A stretch of 64,000 nucleotides of DNA from Parasponia andersonii (Eukaryota; Streptophyta; Magnoliopsida; Rosales; Cannabaceae), in the NCBI GenBank assembly GCA_002914805.1, contig JXTB01000159.1:350344-414343 (forward strand), read 5' to 3'. The position numbers and the translations under genes are program-made. Under the pieces are notes generated by a model, which saw nothing but the letters and a program-made list of their open reading frames with translations, made no database searches and was not told where the DNA came from. Positions 20,892 through 33,156 of this stretch are shown here, in pieces (the first letter of the stretch is position 1; each line of letters opens with the position of its first letter).

Positions 20892-23596
20892 ATGGAGATC
20901 ATTAAACAACAGTGGAGAGCCGTGGAGTTTTTCTATCTCATTTTGTTATCACTTTTTATTTTCAATTGTACAGTAACGTCTACAGCTCAAGAAAGAAAGT
21001 TAGAGACTTACATTGTTTACGTGAAAAGGCCAGACAATTCTGTGTTCTTTTCTCAAAAATCTCTGGCTGTAACTAGTTGGTATGAGACATTTTTACCTAC
21101 TGATGATACAGTCGGTACCTTGAGCAGCTCAGACCAGCAGCAGCAGAATCCACGTCTAGTTCACTCGTACCGGAACGTGGCAAGCGGGTTCGCGGCCAAA
21201 CTGACGGCGGAGGAAGCGAAAGCCATGGCGGCGAAAGACGGCGTCGTCTCAGTCCAACCGTCGAAACTCTACCCTCTACACACTACTCGGAGCCCCAACT
21301 TCTTGGGGCTAAACCAAGGAGTGGGACTGTGGAAGGACTCCAAATTAGGCCAAGGAGTCATAATCGGCGTCCTCGACACCGGAGTTGCGCCCGACCACCC
21401 TTCGTTCAGCGACGAAGGAGTCCCTCCTCCGCCGGACAGATGGAGAGGCACGTGCGAGCTCACGGGCGCCGCCGCGTGCAACAACAAGCTGATCGGAGCA
21501 AGGAACTTCGTGAAGCCCAAGCAGGAGGCGAGTCAGGAATCGCCCCAGAGTACCTCTGCTCCACTTGACTTGCAGGGTCACGGGACCCACACGGCGAGTA
21601 CGGCCGCCGGGAACTTCGTGAAGGGGGCTAGCGTGTTCGGAAACGCCAACGGCACGGCGGCCGGAGTAGCGCCGCTTGCGCACGTGGCGGTGTACCGGAT
21701 ATGCGACGACGAGGGCTGCTTGGACGCCGATATTCTGGCGGGGATAGACGCCGCTGTGGACGACGGCGTCGACGTGCTTTCCCTCTCCCTAGGCGGCCCC
21801 GCGGGCCCTCTGTATGTCGAGGCGGTCGCCGTCGGCGCCTTCTCCGCCATCCAGAATGGTATTTTCGTTAGCTGCTCGGCCGGGAACGACGGTCCGGATC
21901 ACACGACGGTGTCCAACGACGCTCCTTGGCTTCTCACCGTCGGAGCCAGCAGCACTGACCGGAAATTCAAGGCCACGGTGAAGCTCGGGATCGGGGAGGA
22001 GCTCGAAGGCGAGGCGCTGTTCCCGCGTAACGCCTCAGCTACCATGTTGCCGCTCGTCTACGCGGGGGCGATCGGTGACAACCTGGCCGGTTATTGCGCT
22101 GCCGGATCCCTCCGGGACGTCTCCGCGGCCGGAAAAATCGTGGCTTGCGACAGAGGTGGGGGTGTCCTAAAAGCCGAAAAAGCAGAGGAAGTGAAGAGAG
22201 CAGGCGGCGCCGCTATGATTCTGATGAACGAAAGGAAAGACGGGTTGGCTGTTTTCGCCGACCATTACGCGCTTCCGGCGACTCATGTGAACTACCCCGC
22301 CGCAATGAAGATCAGGTCGTATATAAACTCAACCTCAACACCTGAGGCCACGATCTTGTTCAGAGGAACTGTGATCGGAGATTCGAATGCTCCATCAGTT
22401 GCTTTATTCTCGTCCAGAGGTCCAAGCTCGGCCAATCCCGGGATTCTGAAACCGGACATTCTTGGTCCCGGAGTCGACATCTTAGCCGCATGGCCGGTTT
22501 CGGAAGAGAACTCGACTTCAAAGCCGAGGTTTTATCTGAATTCTGGAACTTCCATGGCTTGCCCACATCTCAGTGGTGTTGCAGCTCTGCTAAAGAGTTC
22601 TCACCCTGACTGGTCTCCGGCCGCCATTAAATCCGCCATCTTGACAACCGCGGATGTCGTTAACCTCGGAGGAAAACCCATTACAGATGAAAAGGTAATT
22701 CTACATAACATAACTTGAACGATGTATTTTATTCTAATAATTCCTTACAGTCTAAACTGCTGGATCAAGATCACATATCTATGTACCAGTTTGTTTCCAA
22801 CTACTTATATTTCGACACCTCATTACAAAGGAAATTTTTAAAAAGTAGAAAGAAAAAAACAAGCAATTGAAAAAGAGTTCAGTCACTCCTTAATTTAGAG
22901 ATTTTAAATATTGTATTAACATATAAGTAATTGGACACCAATTGATACAAAATACATGTGATCTTTATCTGTCATATCATTCAAGTTATAGTAAGATTCT
23001 CTTATCGGAAAACTTTGTTATCGAATCACATACCAAAGGGTTCCACAATGCTCATGAAGAAGAGACTAATTATGAGGTTTTTCTTTCAGAATACTTCGGC
23101 CGACGTCTTTGCCACGGGAGCAGGACATGTAAACCCCTCCAAAGCAAATAATCCGGGTCTCATCTATGACCTTAGTCCCGAAGACTACATTCCTTATCTT
23201 TGCGGATTGAACTACACAGATGCTCAAGTCTCTATCATCACTGACAAACCAGCTAACTGCTCCGGAGTGCAAGGCATACAAGCACCAGAGCTGAACTATC
23301 CGACTTTTTCTCTAGTACTAGGTTCTGAGCCTCAGAGCTATAAGAGGACAGTGACAAACGTTGGTGAGGCTAACTCAATCTACACTGTGACTGTTTCTGA
23401 GCCGGAGGGAACTAAAGTCAGTGTTGAACCTAGCAAGCTTAGTTTCACAGAGGTGAACCAGAACGCTAACTATACAATTACAGTTTCCCCAGTTGGTAGG
23501 CCTAAAACCAGTGCAGAGGGTTTAACTCAGGGATACTTGAAATGGGATTCTGATAAGCACTCTGTTAGAAGCCAAATATCTATTATATTTGACTAG
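20892..23596 (+). CDS. Subtilisin-like serine protease (SBT1 type), array copy 2
   Basis: Exons 20892-22694 and 23090-23596 encode 769 aa. A signal segment lies at about residues 10-30 and an I9 propeptide starts at about residue 37 (TYIVYVKRP). The catalytic residues are Asp162 (VLDTG), His230 (GHGTHT), Asn332 (SAGNDGP) and Ser554 (GTSMACPH). The PA and Fn3-like regions are present ([10 protein letters not shown]). The 395-nt intron sits at the same point as in copies 1 and 3. It is the most diverged of the three intact copies (for example VAPDHPSF against VWPYHPSF), yet it keeps long stretches of DNA identity with them around the catalytic Asp. It is expected to be a secreted apoplastic protease; the substrate is unknown. 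Confidence 0.93.
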
Positions 23597-24903
23597 TAAG
23601 ATGTTGCAGATAAAAGAAGCTTCTCTTATGGTGGAGGAGAATTATGAGACCAGAGGGTTAGTGTATTAGGTGAATAAGTACCCGTGGAACACCATAGGCT
23701 AAATATGACTTGGGTCCACATAGGCTAAATGTATCACTTAGCTTATAATTTTTCTAGCGTTTATTTCTAAATTTTACTACTTTGTGAGCACTAACATCCA
23801 CGTAAGTCCCTAATAGTTGTATCGGCAATTTTTGCCATTGAATGCTCCTTACGTGAGCTTTTTGTAAAGGTATTTGGTGAAAAAATTTTCGAAATAGATT
23901 CTTTCTTTGGGATGTAGTCATCAAACGTTATTCTGTACTATTTCAGTCTCAAATTCTACGTAAACAAATAAACGAACCTTCCTATAGCAGAAACAATTGC
24001 ATGTTTAGGAATCTAAAAATGTTCTAAAGTGATCAAAATGCAGGCCTATAAAAAAACACTAACGAAAATAAGAAATTAATACCAACGTACGAATATTCCC
24101 TCCTTTCATTATTCAACACCGTAATTCAAAATTCTCAATACTAGCTCATTCACCAATCCACATTTTGTTTTCCAGTAGTAAAATTTTCATTTCTCAGCCA
24201 CATAATTTTTGAGAAACCAAATAAAGCAAGTCAAAATTTTAAAAAACAAAAAAGAGATAATAAAAAGAGGTAAAACTAGTGTGGGTTTAATTGCTAGTTG
24301 GAGATAGGAGATTTGAGCATGAGGAACTGAAGAGAAAAGGTATGCAAGTTCTTGTAAAGGAGGGATAATGTCAAGAGGGATCCCATTTCACAAGGAGATT
24401 ACATGTATTTGGTGCCCTAGTTTTTATATTTGCTTTATAACTTTTTTTGGCAATTTTTTAGTTATTTTTTCTTTCTCGATTGAACAAAGTACTCATGAGA
24501 AGCTTTCCTAAGTTAGCATTCTAATTCTTTCCTAAGTTAGAACTTCAGGTGGAAATTTGTGACAGTTAAACTCTACACCAAGGAGCCGAGCTACCACAAA
24601 GTCATTTAATCCAAGCGTAGTTTACGCCAAAAGAAAGCTTAATTATTAGAAGAATATAGACCACAATCTTAACCTTAATTGTAAACCTCCATCATCAACC
24701 AAAAACGCCTTTCATAATTTCGTTCACTTCCAAGACTCGTTGTGGATAGCCTGCATGCCAAGTTGCTAAAAAAATATGATTACAAAATTCATTTGTAAAA
24801 TGATCATTTTTCTTGGTGCTTGAGAAGAAAAAGTTGTGTCCATCGAAGCAAGAACCAACCTTGCACGTAAATAAAATAGTACTACTAGACTGAATTGTTT
24901 CTT
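23597..24903. other. Spacer between subtilases 2 and 3
   Basis: No gene is seen. A block at about 24380 (AGAGGGATCCCATTTCACAAGG) resembles one at about 20480 (AAGAGGTCCCATTTTGAGACG) and one at about 17930 (GAGGAGATCCCATTATGGG). This fits duplication of each gene together with its upstream spacer. Confidence 0.5.
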
Positions 24904-24995
24904 ATACAAGGCCATGCATATATCTATTTTAAGCCAGTTGGCAATGTTTATATATTGATAAAATCATTAAACAAACTTACCTGTCCAACATAAAG
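24904..24995 (+). promoter_or_regulatory. Shared promoter block of subtilase 3
   Basis: TACAAGGCCATGCATATATC, AAGCCAGTTGGC, ATAAAATCA and TACCTGTCCAACAT occur in the same order as upstream of subtilase 2. GCCGGCCA occurs further down, at 25173-25180. Confidence 0.55.
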
Positions 24996-25194
24996 TCTAT
25001 CGCCATTTTGTTCTAAATGTACATAGCTTTAGCGGCCTTTACCAAGTTTGTTTCTCTATTTTTTTCAACAACTATGCATTTCACGTATAGCCCCATATGG
25101 CGATCACTTACTCAAAACTCCAAATCGGCGGACCTACATATGTCTCTTACGTTACGTACCCCCAACACGTTAGCCGGCCAGCCATATGTGTGTC

Positions 25195-25196
<2 letters not shown>

Positions 25197-25229
<33 letters not shown>
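25197..25229. repeat. (TA)n microsatellite in the subtilase 3 leader
   Basis: About sixteen TA units lie 70-100 nt before the ATG. They create an in-frame upstream ATG (25186) with a Tyr-Ile run that is not a credible protein start. Confidence 0.9.
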
Positions 25230-25232
<3 letters not shown>

Positions 25233-25296
25233 TACATGTTCTGTACTGCAATGTTATAACAAAGCATTCTGCTTTTTCAACTTTCTTCTAAGAAAA

Positions 25297-28200
25297 ATGG
25301 AGATTAAACGACACTACTTTGTCTATCTCCTGTTGTTGTCAGTTGTCGTTTCCAATTGTTCAGGGACTGTTGTACTGGAAAAATTGCCACTGGTTGTGAA
25401 ACTGGCTGAGAATGAAGCTGAAGAAAGCAACTTAAAGACTTACATTGTCCACGTGAAAAAGCCACAAAACTACGGACTTTTTGCTCAATCAACTAGCGAT
25501 TTGAACACTTGGTACGAGTCCTTTGTACCTTCTACTACTACCACAACTACCACATCCACGAGCTCAAACCAAAAGTCACGTATGGTTCACACGTACCGGA
25601 ATGTGGCCACCGGGTTCGCGGCTAGGTTGACGGCCGAGGAGGCGAAAGCATTGGCGGTGAAAGACGGCGTCGTTTCGGTTCAGCAGGAGAAAATCTACTC
25701 TTTGCACACAACACATAGTCCAAACTTCTTGGGGTTATTCCAAGGATTGGGATTGTGGAACGAATCCAAATTAGGCCAAGGAGTCATAGTCGGCGTTCTC
25801 GACACCGGAGTTTGGCCCGACCACCCTTCGTTCAACGACGAAGGAGTCCCTCCTCCGCCGCCTAAATGGAAAGGCACGTGCGAGTTCACCGGCGCCGAGT
25901 GTAACAACAAGCTTATCGGAGCAAAGAATTTTGTGACAGGGGCGGCCAAAACAGGGCAGCCCAACGCTCAGCCTCCGTTCGACTTGGACGGACACGGGAC
26001 CCACACGTCGAGTACGGCCACCGGAAACTTTGTCAACGGAGCCAACGTGTTCGGAAACGCCAACGGTACGGCCGTCGGGATGGCGCCTTACGCGCACTTG
26101 GCGATTTACAGAGTATGCGACAAGGGTTGCGCTGAAGCCGACATTTTCGCTGCGCTCGACGCCGCCGTAGGCGACGGCGTCGACGTTCTTTCTCTCTCCC
26201 TCGGCGGCGGCTCCGCTCCTTTCTACGCCGACTCGATCGCCGTGGGCGCCTTCGCCGCCAACCAAAAGGGTATCTTCGTCAGCTGCTCGGCCGGGAACGA
26301 GGGCCCTGACTACTTCACTCTGTCCAACGAGGCTCCTTGGATTCTCACCGTTGGAGCCAGCACCATTGACCGGAAAATCAGGGCCAACCCGAAGCTCGGA
26401 ACCGGAGAAGAACTCGAGGGCGAGTCGCTGTTCCAGCCTAAGGATTTCGACCAAACCACATTGCTCCCACTCGTCTACGCCGGAGCCAACGGTAACGAGT
26501 CCTCTGCATTCTGCGCTCCCGGGTCGCTCCAGAGCGACGCTGTGGCCGGGAAAGTCGTGGTCTGCGAGAGAGGTGGCGACATCGCGAGAATCGACAAAGG
26601 GGTCGAAGTGAAGAGAGCAGGCGGCGCCGCCATGATTCTGCTCAACCAAAAGCCAGATGGGTTCAGCACCTTAGCCGACGCTCACGTGCTCCCGGCGAGT
26701 CACGTGAGCTACGCCGCAGCGCTGAAGATCAAAGCCTACATAAACTCAACCTCGGCGCCTCTGGCTACGATCGTGTTCCACGGGACTGTGATTGGAGACT
26801 CGCGTGCTCCGTCTGTGTCGTCGTTCTCGTCCAGAGGTCCGAGCTCGGCCAGTCCCGGGATTCTGAAACCGGACGTCATTGGTCCCGGCGTCAGCATCTT
26901 GGCCGCGTGGCCGGTTTCGGTGGACAACTCGACTTCGAACGCACCGTTTAATGTGGTTTCGGGTACTTCCATGTCTTGCCCACATCTCAGTGGTATCGCA
27001 GCTCTGCTGAAGAGCTCTCACCCTGACTGGTCGCCCGCCGCCATTAAATCCGCCATACTAACCACCGCCGACGTTGTCAATCTCGCTGGACAATCCATTT
27101 TGGACGAAAAGGTAATGCATAAAGTGCATTTTTGTCCCTTCTTTCTTTGAGCTAAAACGAATATTTTATCGAAACTGTTATATTACATAGTGATAAACAC
27201 TAATGTTTTTACAGGGATTTAATAGTTTTTTGAGAGAGAGAGAGGGAAGAAAAAAAAAAAAAAAAAAAATTACATAGTGATAAACACTAATGTTTTTACA
27301 GGGATTTAATAGTTTTTTGAGAGAGAGAGAGGGAAGAAAAAAAAAAAAAAAAGGATTTGGTAACCAGATGCGATTGAAAAAAGCTAATGTTCCCAAACGG
27401 GATAATATGTGATTCTTCTTTTAATTAATAGTAGGCCACAGTAGGCCCACAGACAAGGCCATTAACCTCTTCACCTTACAAAAACTTTCTATAGCACCTT
27501 TTATCCACGTACCCGTGTTAGAAAATAGCAGTTTCTATAGCACCTTTCATAAAAGGTCAATTAGCCATTTATAAAACTCATTTTTTCCTTTGAATAACGG
27601 ATTTTTGGTATTAGAATACTGCTAGATATCACAACTTTAGTACAACAATTTTTATATTTTCGTAAATGTTATATTTAGTTTAAAATTTTAATGATATAAC
27701 AATTTATAATAAAATTCACTCGTCAAAAGCAACCGATAATAAAATAATACCAAAAAAAAAGTGTAAAAGACAATAAAACTAAACATTCCTCTTAGTTTTG
27801 AAACATGGGTACCAGAACCATGCGTGATACTTTCGATGCCAACTTACTGGCTCGCAGTACTCTAAGAGTCATTATGTAAATATGAGGATTAGATTATAAT
27901 ATCTAAATTTATTTTATATTAATTTAAATATAAAATTTATTTATAATGTGAGAGACACACTAATTTAAAAAAATTAAAATAAATAGGAGTATCAGCGAGG
28001 AATAATCTCAATCTTGGTCCTAACAAAGCCTATTAGTTTATTTTTATGGTACGGTATTTTTCTTTTTCTTATTCTACAAGTCAACTAGCTAATGTTTTCA
28101 AGATTCCTTTAGGCATCCCCAGCAGACATCTTTGCCACAGGCGCAGGCCATGTAAACCCCTCCAAAGCAAATAAACCAGGTCTAATCTACGACATTACAC

Positions 28201-28622
28201 CAGAAGATTACATTCCTTATCTTTGTGGATTGAACTACACAGACGATCAAGTCTCTTCCATCATCCAACAACAGGTCAAGTGCTCTCAAGTGACAAGCAT
28301 ACCAGATTATGAGCTCAACTATCCTACCATATCGGTAATTCTTGGTAATGACCCTCTGACAGTTTCAAGGGTAGCGACGAATGTCGGCGAGGCTAACTCG
28401 ACTTACTCTGTGGAGTTTGCTGTACCGGATGGAACTCAGTTTGGTATAAGCCCTACTATACTTGGCTTCACAGAACTGAACCAGAAGATTAACTATACAA
28501 TCACAATTTTCCCAGTAGCAAGATCACCTGCCACCACTGCCAAGGGCTTCTCTCAGGGATATTTGAAGTGGGTTTCAGATAAGTACTCGGTTAGAAGCCA
28601 AGTATCTGTGATATTTGCTTAA
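25297..28622 (+). CDS. Subtilisin-like serine protease (SBT1 type), array copy 3
   Basis: Exons 25297-27111 and 28113-28622 encode 774 aa. The start is the ATG of MEIKRHYF, matching the starts of copies 1 and 2. A signal segment lies at about residues 5-25. The propeptide is followed by the catalytic residues Asp169, His233 (GHGTHT), Asn334 (SAGNEGP) and Ser558 (GTSMSCPH). A Thr/Ser-rich tract lies near residues 82-92. The C-terminal Fn3-like part diverges from copy 1 ([10 protein letters not shown]). It is clearly the sister of copy 1 in both coding sequence and 3' UTR. Its 3' intron has grown to 1001 nt and includes an internal tandem duplication. It is expected to be a secreted cell-wall protease; the substrate is unknown. 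Confidence 0.93.
27182..27352. repeat. Tandem duplication within subtilase 3 intron
   Basis: A unit of about 88 bp (TTACATAGTGATAAACACTA ... TTTTTTGAGAGAGAGAG ... poly-A) is present twice, with almost no difference apart from the A-run length. Confidence 0.95.
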
Positions 28623-29872
28623 AAATTGTAAGTTGGGAGCAGAAGCTTTTCTCTCTTGCTTGAATAATCTGGAGGAGCCCATAGCAATGGAGTCAATTAT
28701 GTACGAGTTATGTCCTTCATTAAGATTTGGTTTTATAATTCTGTCTGATCAAAAAGACCAAAATGTATCAGCATTTATTTTTCTACGATTGATTGTGTCT
28801 GTTGTCAATCATTATTTTCCATGTTAGCTCCCTTAATATTCATCAGAATTGATAGGAAAAAAAGAAATAAAAGTATATTTTGGTCTGTTCCTTGTTAACA
28901 AGTAACACCCTCCATTTTGTTTTGTAACAGTTTTTTATGTAGTTCGCATATATTTATGTACATGTTTTATCATGTCGTTTAATTGCCTTCAAATGAAGAT
29001 AAAATATATAGCTGTCATAATGAATAAGAACATTGTCTTATATTGAACTTCAGTTTGATCAGAAAGGATTTACGTCTTAATTAAAATGCATGTCAATTGC
29101 TGTTCATTGGCTCCCTGAACTAACAATGGCAGTTTCTCCGGCCACACAAGGCAAACAAAAGCCTTTTCAAGTACTAAAAAGGTTTTAGGAAAGGGCAACC
29201 TACCAACTTCTTGACCCTATCCAGTCCATTATGCGTTCAGGTAGTCCTGTATAATGTATACACCTTTTCGTTTTTCATTGGTAAGTTTATTTTAACTGAA
29301 GGGTTATCTTACTCTTTGCTGTAAGACCCACAAGAAGAAGAGTGTGTTCCTTTTAATGCCATTTTAACTATATGAATAGCAAAGTTCAAATCCTTGGACA
29401 AAGTACCGTAGCTTTTGAATTTAGCTCTTAGCTGAAACAATGTACTTTGAAGTGTCTCGCACAACATGATCATTTGGCTCAGTCCTTGAAAATCATTGGC
29501 TTATTACTTGAAAAGGTGTAACTTCTGAAACAGTGAAAGTTAAAGGACCTGCCAACTGTTGCACTAGACTTGATCGTGTTCTTATTTCGTTGTATTAAAG
29601 AATTTTAATGTACTTTATTAAAGAATTTTAATGTACTTTTGGAACAAATCAAGGCATACAAGAAATAATAATGCTTCTTACACAGAAATGAAGGTGACCA
29701 TTTTAAAAGATTTAATTCATATACACAATCTATGTACGTAGTCGAAGAGATTTTTGGCAATAAAATAGACAAAATTATAGATAAACTTGAGAACAAGAAT
29801 AACAAGCAAATAATTAATCTTCTAAGCATTAATAAAATTAATTTAATCTCTTACACTCTTTCCCTCAACTAC
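28623..29872. other. Subtilase 3 3' UTR and spacer
   Basis: The first 200 bases carry words shared with the 3' UTR of subtilase 1 (AATGGAGTCA, GAGTTATGTCCTT, AAGATTTGG, AAAGACCAAAATGT). A small direct repeat (AAAGAATTTTAATGTACTTT) lies at about 29598-29640. No other gene is seen. Confidence 0.6.
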
Positions 29873-29882
29873 TATATATATA
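29873..29882 (+). promoter_or_regulatory. TATA-box candidate of subtilase pseudogene 4
   Basis: TATATATATA lies 61-70 nt before the ATG at 29943, a normal distance for a plant TATA box with a short leader. Confidence 0.45.
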
Positions 29883-29942
29883 CATCCCAAAGGTGAAGGT
29901 AAATCACAGCAGCAACGTATCAATATTCATTAATTTACAAGC

Positions 29943-30899
29943 ATGGAAAAGAACATGAGTAGAGTACTGGTGCCATTGATGGAAACTATTTTCCTTTCTG
30001 CTGTGATCATTGCCTTATACTGTGTTACTCAAACTCATTGCACCAAAGTCGCAGTATTGCCAGACAATGTGAACATGGAGGAAAGCAACTTAGAAACTTA
30101 CATCGTTTACCTCAAGAAGCCACAGATCCTAGATTCAGCAAAACTGAGAGTTTTACACGCATGGTATTACTCCTTCTTGCCATTAACAACTGCTAGAGCC
30201 GAGAAGGAGTCACGCATGGTTGACATGTATCGAAATGTGATCACCAATTTCACGGCCAGACTAACAGTAGAGGAAGTGAAAACCACGAAACGGAAGGCTG
30301 GGGTCGTGTTTGTCACTCCAGAAAACCCATTGCTTTTGCATACTACTTGGAGTTATCACTTCTTGGGGCTGTCTCAGAGTGACGTTGGACTCTGGAAAGG
30401 CTCCAACTTTGGCTCACTTAGCCATCTCAAGGGGCTTGTACCGAAAGTGCTGCACTAGCCGCCATTGATGCAGCTATTGAGGATGGAGTGGACGCGCTTT
30501 CTCTGCCGTGGCTCATTCCCTATGAAGTCTTTCTTACAAGACCCGATGCAAATAGTTGCCTTCCGAGCAATCCAATGTGGGATCTTCGTAACATGTTCAG
30601 CTGGTAACGTTGGTCCATTCAACGGCTCTGTCTCAGGTCCTTCCCCTTGGGTTCTTACCGTTGGAGCATCCGCCATTGACAGAAGATTCCGAGCTACTGC
30701 CGGGATCGGAAACCGCAGAGAAGACAACGGTGAATCGCTTTTCCAGCCTACTAATTTCAAAAACAAGCTTATTCCTCTTCTTTACCCGGCAAACGACACT
30801 ACATCTCCGGCATTCTGGGACCCTCAAACGCTGCAACGCTTTGATCTTAAAGGGAAGATAGTCCTCTCTCAGGGGGGACTGGTGGAGCCCCCGGAGTTT
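29943..30899 (+). pseudogene. Subtilase array copy 4, 5' fragment
   Basis: The ATG at 29943 begins a normal signal segment and propeptide (TYIVYLKKP; YRNVITNFTARLT; HFLGLSQSDVGLW). After GSNFG the sequence jumps directly to a region matching AHLAI ... AAIDAAIEDGVD. This removes the catalytic Asp and His segments, with a stop at 30456. Further frame changes follow before the oxyanion region CSAGNVGPFNG and LFQPTNF. The fragment stops near LKGKIVLSQGG, where a retrotransposon begins. It cannot give an active protease. Confidence 0.9.
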
Positions 30900-31190
30900 C
30901 TGATGCAGGGGATGTCGTGTGGCAGCGTGCTACTCTTCTGTATCGTCGTTTCATTTATTTCCATATTGTCGTTATGCCTTTTATCTTGAATTTTGTCATT
31001 TGGATTGTTTTATTATTTTGTCTTTTGTGAAATAATGGGGTGGCATCTGCTAGAAATATTGTAACGAGCAGAAGAAGTCGCTAGAGAATATATTGGAGAG
31101 TATTGTTTTTTTACTGGAAATGAACAAATCTCTCTCTGAAGGTTGACGATTGCAACCCTTTTGTTTCTATTGCTAACTTCTACGTCCTAG

Positions 31191-31201
31191 TGGTATCAGA
31201 G
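31191..31201 (+). promoter_or_regulatory. Primer-binding site (initiator tRNA-Met type)
   Basis: TGGTATCAGAG matches the complement of the 3' end of plant initiator Met-tRNA and lies just before gag. The usual CA terminus of an LTR directly in front is not clear. Confidence 0.75.
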
Positions 31202-31221
31202 TCCAGGTTCCTTGGGCATTC

Positions 31222-32410
31222 ATGGCGGACAGTGGAAGCACGCAACAAGCTATCTACGGTGATCGAAGCTTGGATGCCCTTTGGGCAGCTCAATCGGCTC
31301 TCGACCATAAGGTGGATATTTTGGCTTCAAATTTCCACTGCTTCACGGTCGAGATTCGGCGAGAGTTTCAAAACCTCAGAAACAGTGGTTTAAAAGCCCC
31401 GACAACCACACCGGTGACTCTGGCACCCACACCAGTAATTCATAATACTACTGCAGGGACTTGTGTGCCAAGGCGTCCCCAACGGCACGACCCGCTGATT
31501 CAACCAGAATTTTCTAAGTCTGATGATGATACGCCTCATCAGCGGTTTGATTTTCCCCATTTTGGTTCCGATGAGGAACCCGCTACAGACCCATACCATC
31601 GACGAAGGTATCGTGGTCGTGATAATGGCTTCTCTGATTTTAAGGTAAAACTCGATATTCCATTCTTTGATGACCATTTACATATTGAAGTCTATCTAGA
31701 CTGGGAACAAGCAGTAGAGACCTTTTTTTGAATATATGGAAATCCCATCAGAGAGGCAAGTCAAATATGTGGCTTGTAAGTTAAAGGGTGGAGCAGGTGC
31801 TTGGTGGATACAACTAATGCAAACTCGACGCCGAAAGGGCCGAGGGAACGTACGCAGCTGGTTTATGATGAAACAGTTGCTTAGGGGCCATTTTTTACCA
31901 TCTGATTATGAACAACTGCTTTATTTGCAATACCAACATTGCTCTCAAGGTTCCTACTCTATTAGTGATTACACAGAAGAATTCTATCGTTTGAGTGCAC
32001 GTAATAATCTTAATGAGTCTATGCAACAACAAGTCGCTCGTTATATTGGCAGCCTCAATGATGCCATTCGAAATAAGTTGGAGATGAGTTCTATTTGGTC
32101 CCTTTCTCAAGCTGTCAATTTTGCTTATAAGGCTGAGTTGCAACTGTCTGGTACCTCACGCAATTCCTATACCCGGCGATATGGCATTGACCACGCCATT
32201 GACCACTCTAAGAGCTCTTCCTCTTCTCAAACCTCCAAACCGAGCCCCCTTCAATCCCAAATTAAGCCTGCTACCTCCACTTCCCAAGATTCAAAACTCC
32301 CTATCAAACCAAACTAATTGGGTCGAGAGAACTCTTATGCAAAACCAAGTCCTTTAAAGTGCTTCTGTTGTTTCCAACCAGGTCACAAATCCAACGATTT
32401 CCCCAATCGA
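31222..32410 (+). pseudogene. Retrotransposon gag, broken
   Basis: The gag reads from 31222 to a stop at 31731 and resumes at 31736 in another frame to 32317. Retrotrans_gag-type words are present (WWIQLMQ, YRLSARNN). A zinc knuckle at about 32360-32400 has Cys, Cys and His, but the last Cys is replaced by Phe (CFCCFQPGHKSNDF). It would have formed the particle core. Confidence 0.75.
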
Positions 32411-32517
32411 AAATAGTTACAACTCATGGATGGTGAATGTGAAGAAGACTGCTTGGATGACTTAATATTGGCTGTGATGATATTGAATATCTACAGGGTG
32501 ATGAGGGTGATTTTCTC

Positions 32518-33120
32518 GTGTGCATACTAGAGAAAATATTGCTTGCTCCCCGGCAACCACTCCATTTGCAACGCCATGCCATCTTTAAGACTAGATGCAC
32601 CATTAACGGTAAGGTCTGTGAACTCTTGGTTGATAGTGGATGCACTAAAAATGTGATTTCTCGTGCTGTGATAAAGGCGTTGAATCTGAAAACCACTTCA
32701 CATACAAACCCATACAAGATTAGTTGGGTTAAGAAAGGGATCGATATTTTGGATTCTGAGATGTGTCAAGTCACCTTCTCCATTGGCAAAAATTTTATTT
32801 GTGAGGTTCTTTGTGACGTTCTCGATATGGATGTTTGTCACCTCATTTTAGGTCGTCATTGGCAATTTGATATGGGAACTTGGTATGAATGTCATGCTAA
32901 TGCCTATTTGTTTGACTGGAAAGGCAGGAAAATGAGACTTCTCCCATCTCCTGCTAAATCCAAATTACCCACCAAGGATAAAGCTACCTTGTTTACTATT
33001 TCGGGTTCCTCATTGCTCTCGGAGGACAAAGATTCTTCTCGCATGTTCTTCCTCTTGGTAACAGAACAAAACCCATCGGTTCCTATTGTTCCACGTTCTG
33101 TAAAACTTCTTTTGGACTAA
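32518..33120 (+). pseudogene. Retropepsin-like protease region
   Basis: An open stretch contains the aspartic protease site VDSGCTKNVIS (DSG in place of DTG, as in many plant Gypsy elements), followed by the LILGRHW flap-side motif. It ends at a TAA before the RT. Confidence 0.75.
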
Positions 33121-33156
33121 TACACCGATATAGCTACTTTTGAATTACCCGCACAA

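Noticed and set aside
25186..25296. Upstream in-frame ATG that would add 37 residues to subtilase 3
   Set aside because: The extra residues come from a TA microsatellite (Tyr-Ile run). The sister genes start at the MKIKRQ or MEIIKQ position, so 25297 is the better start.
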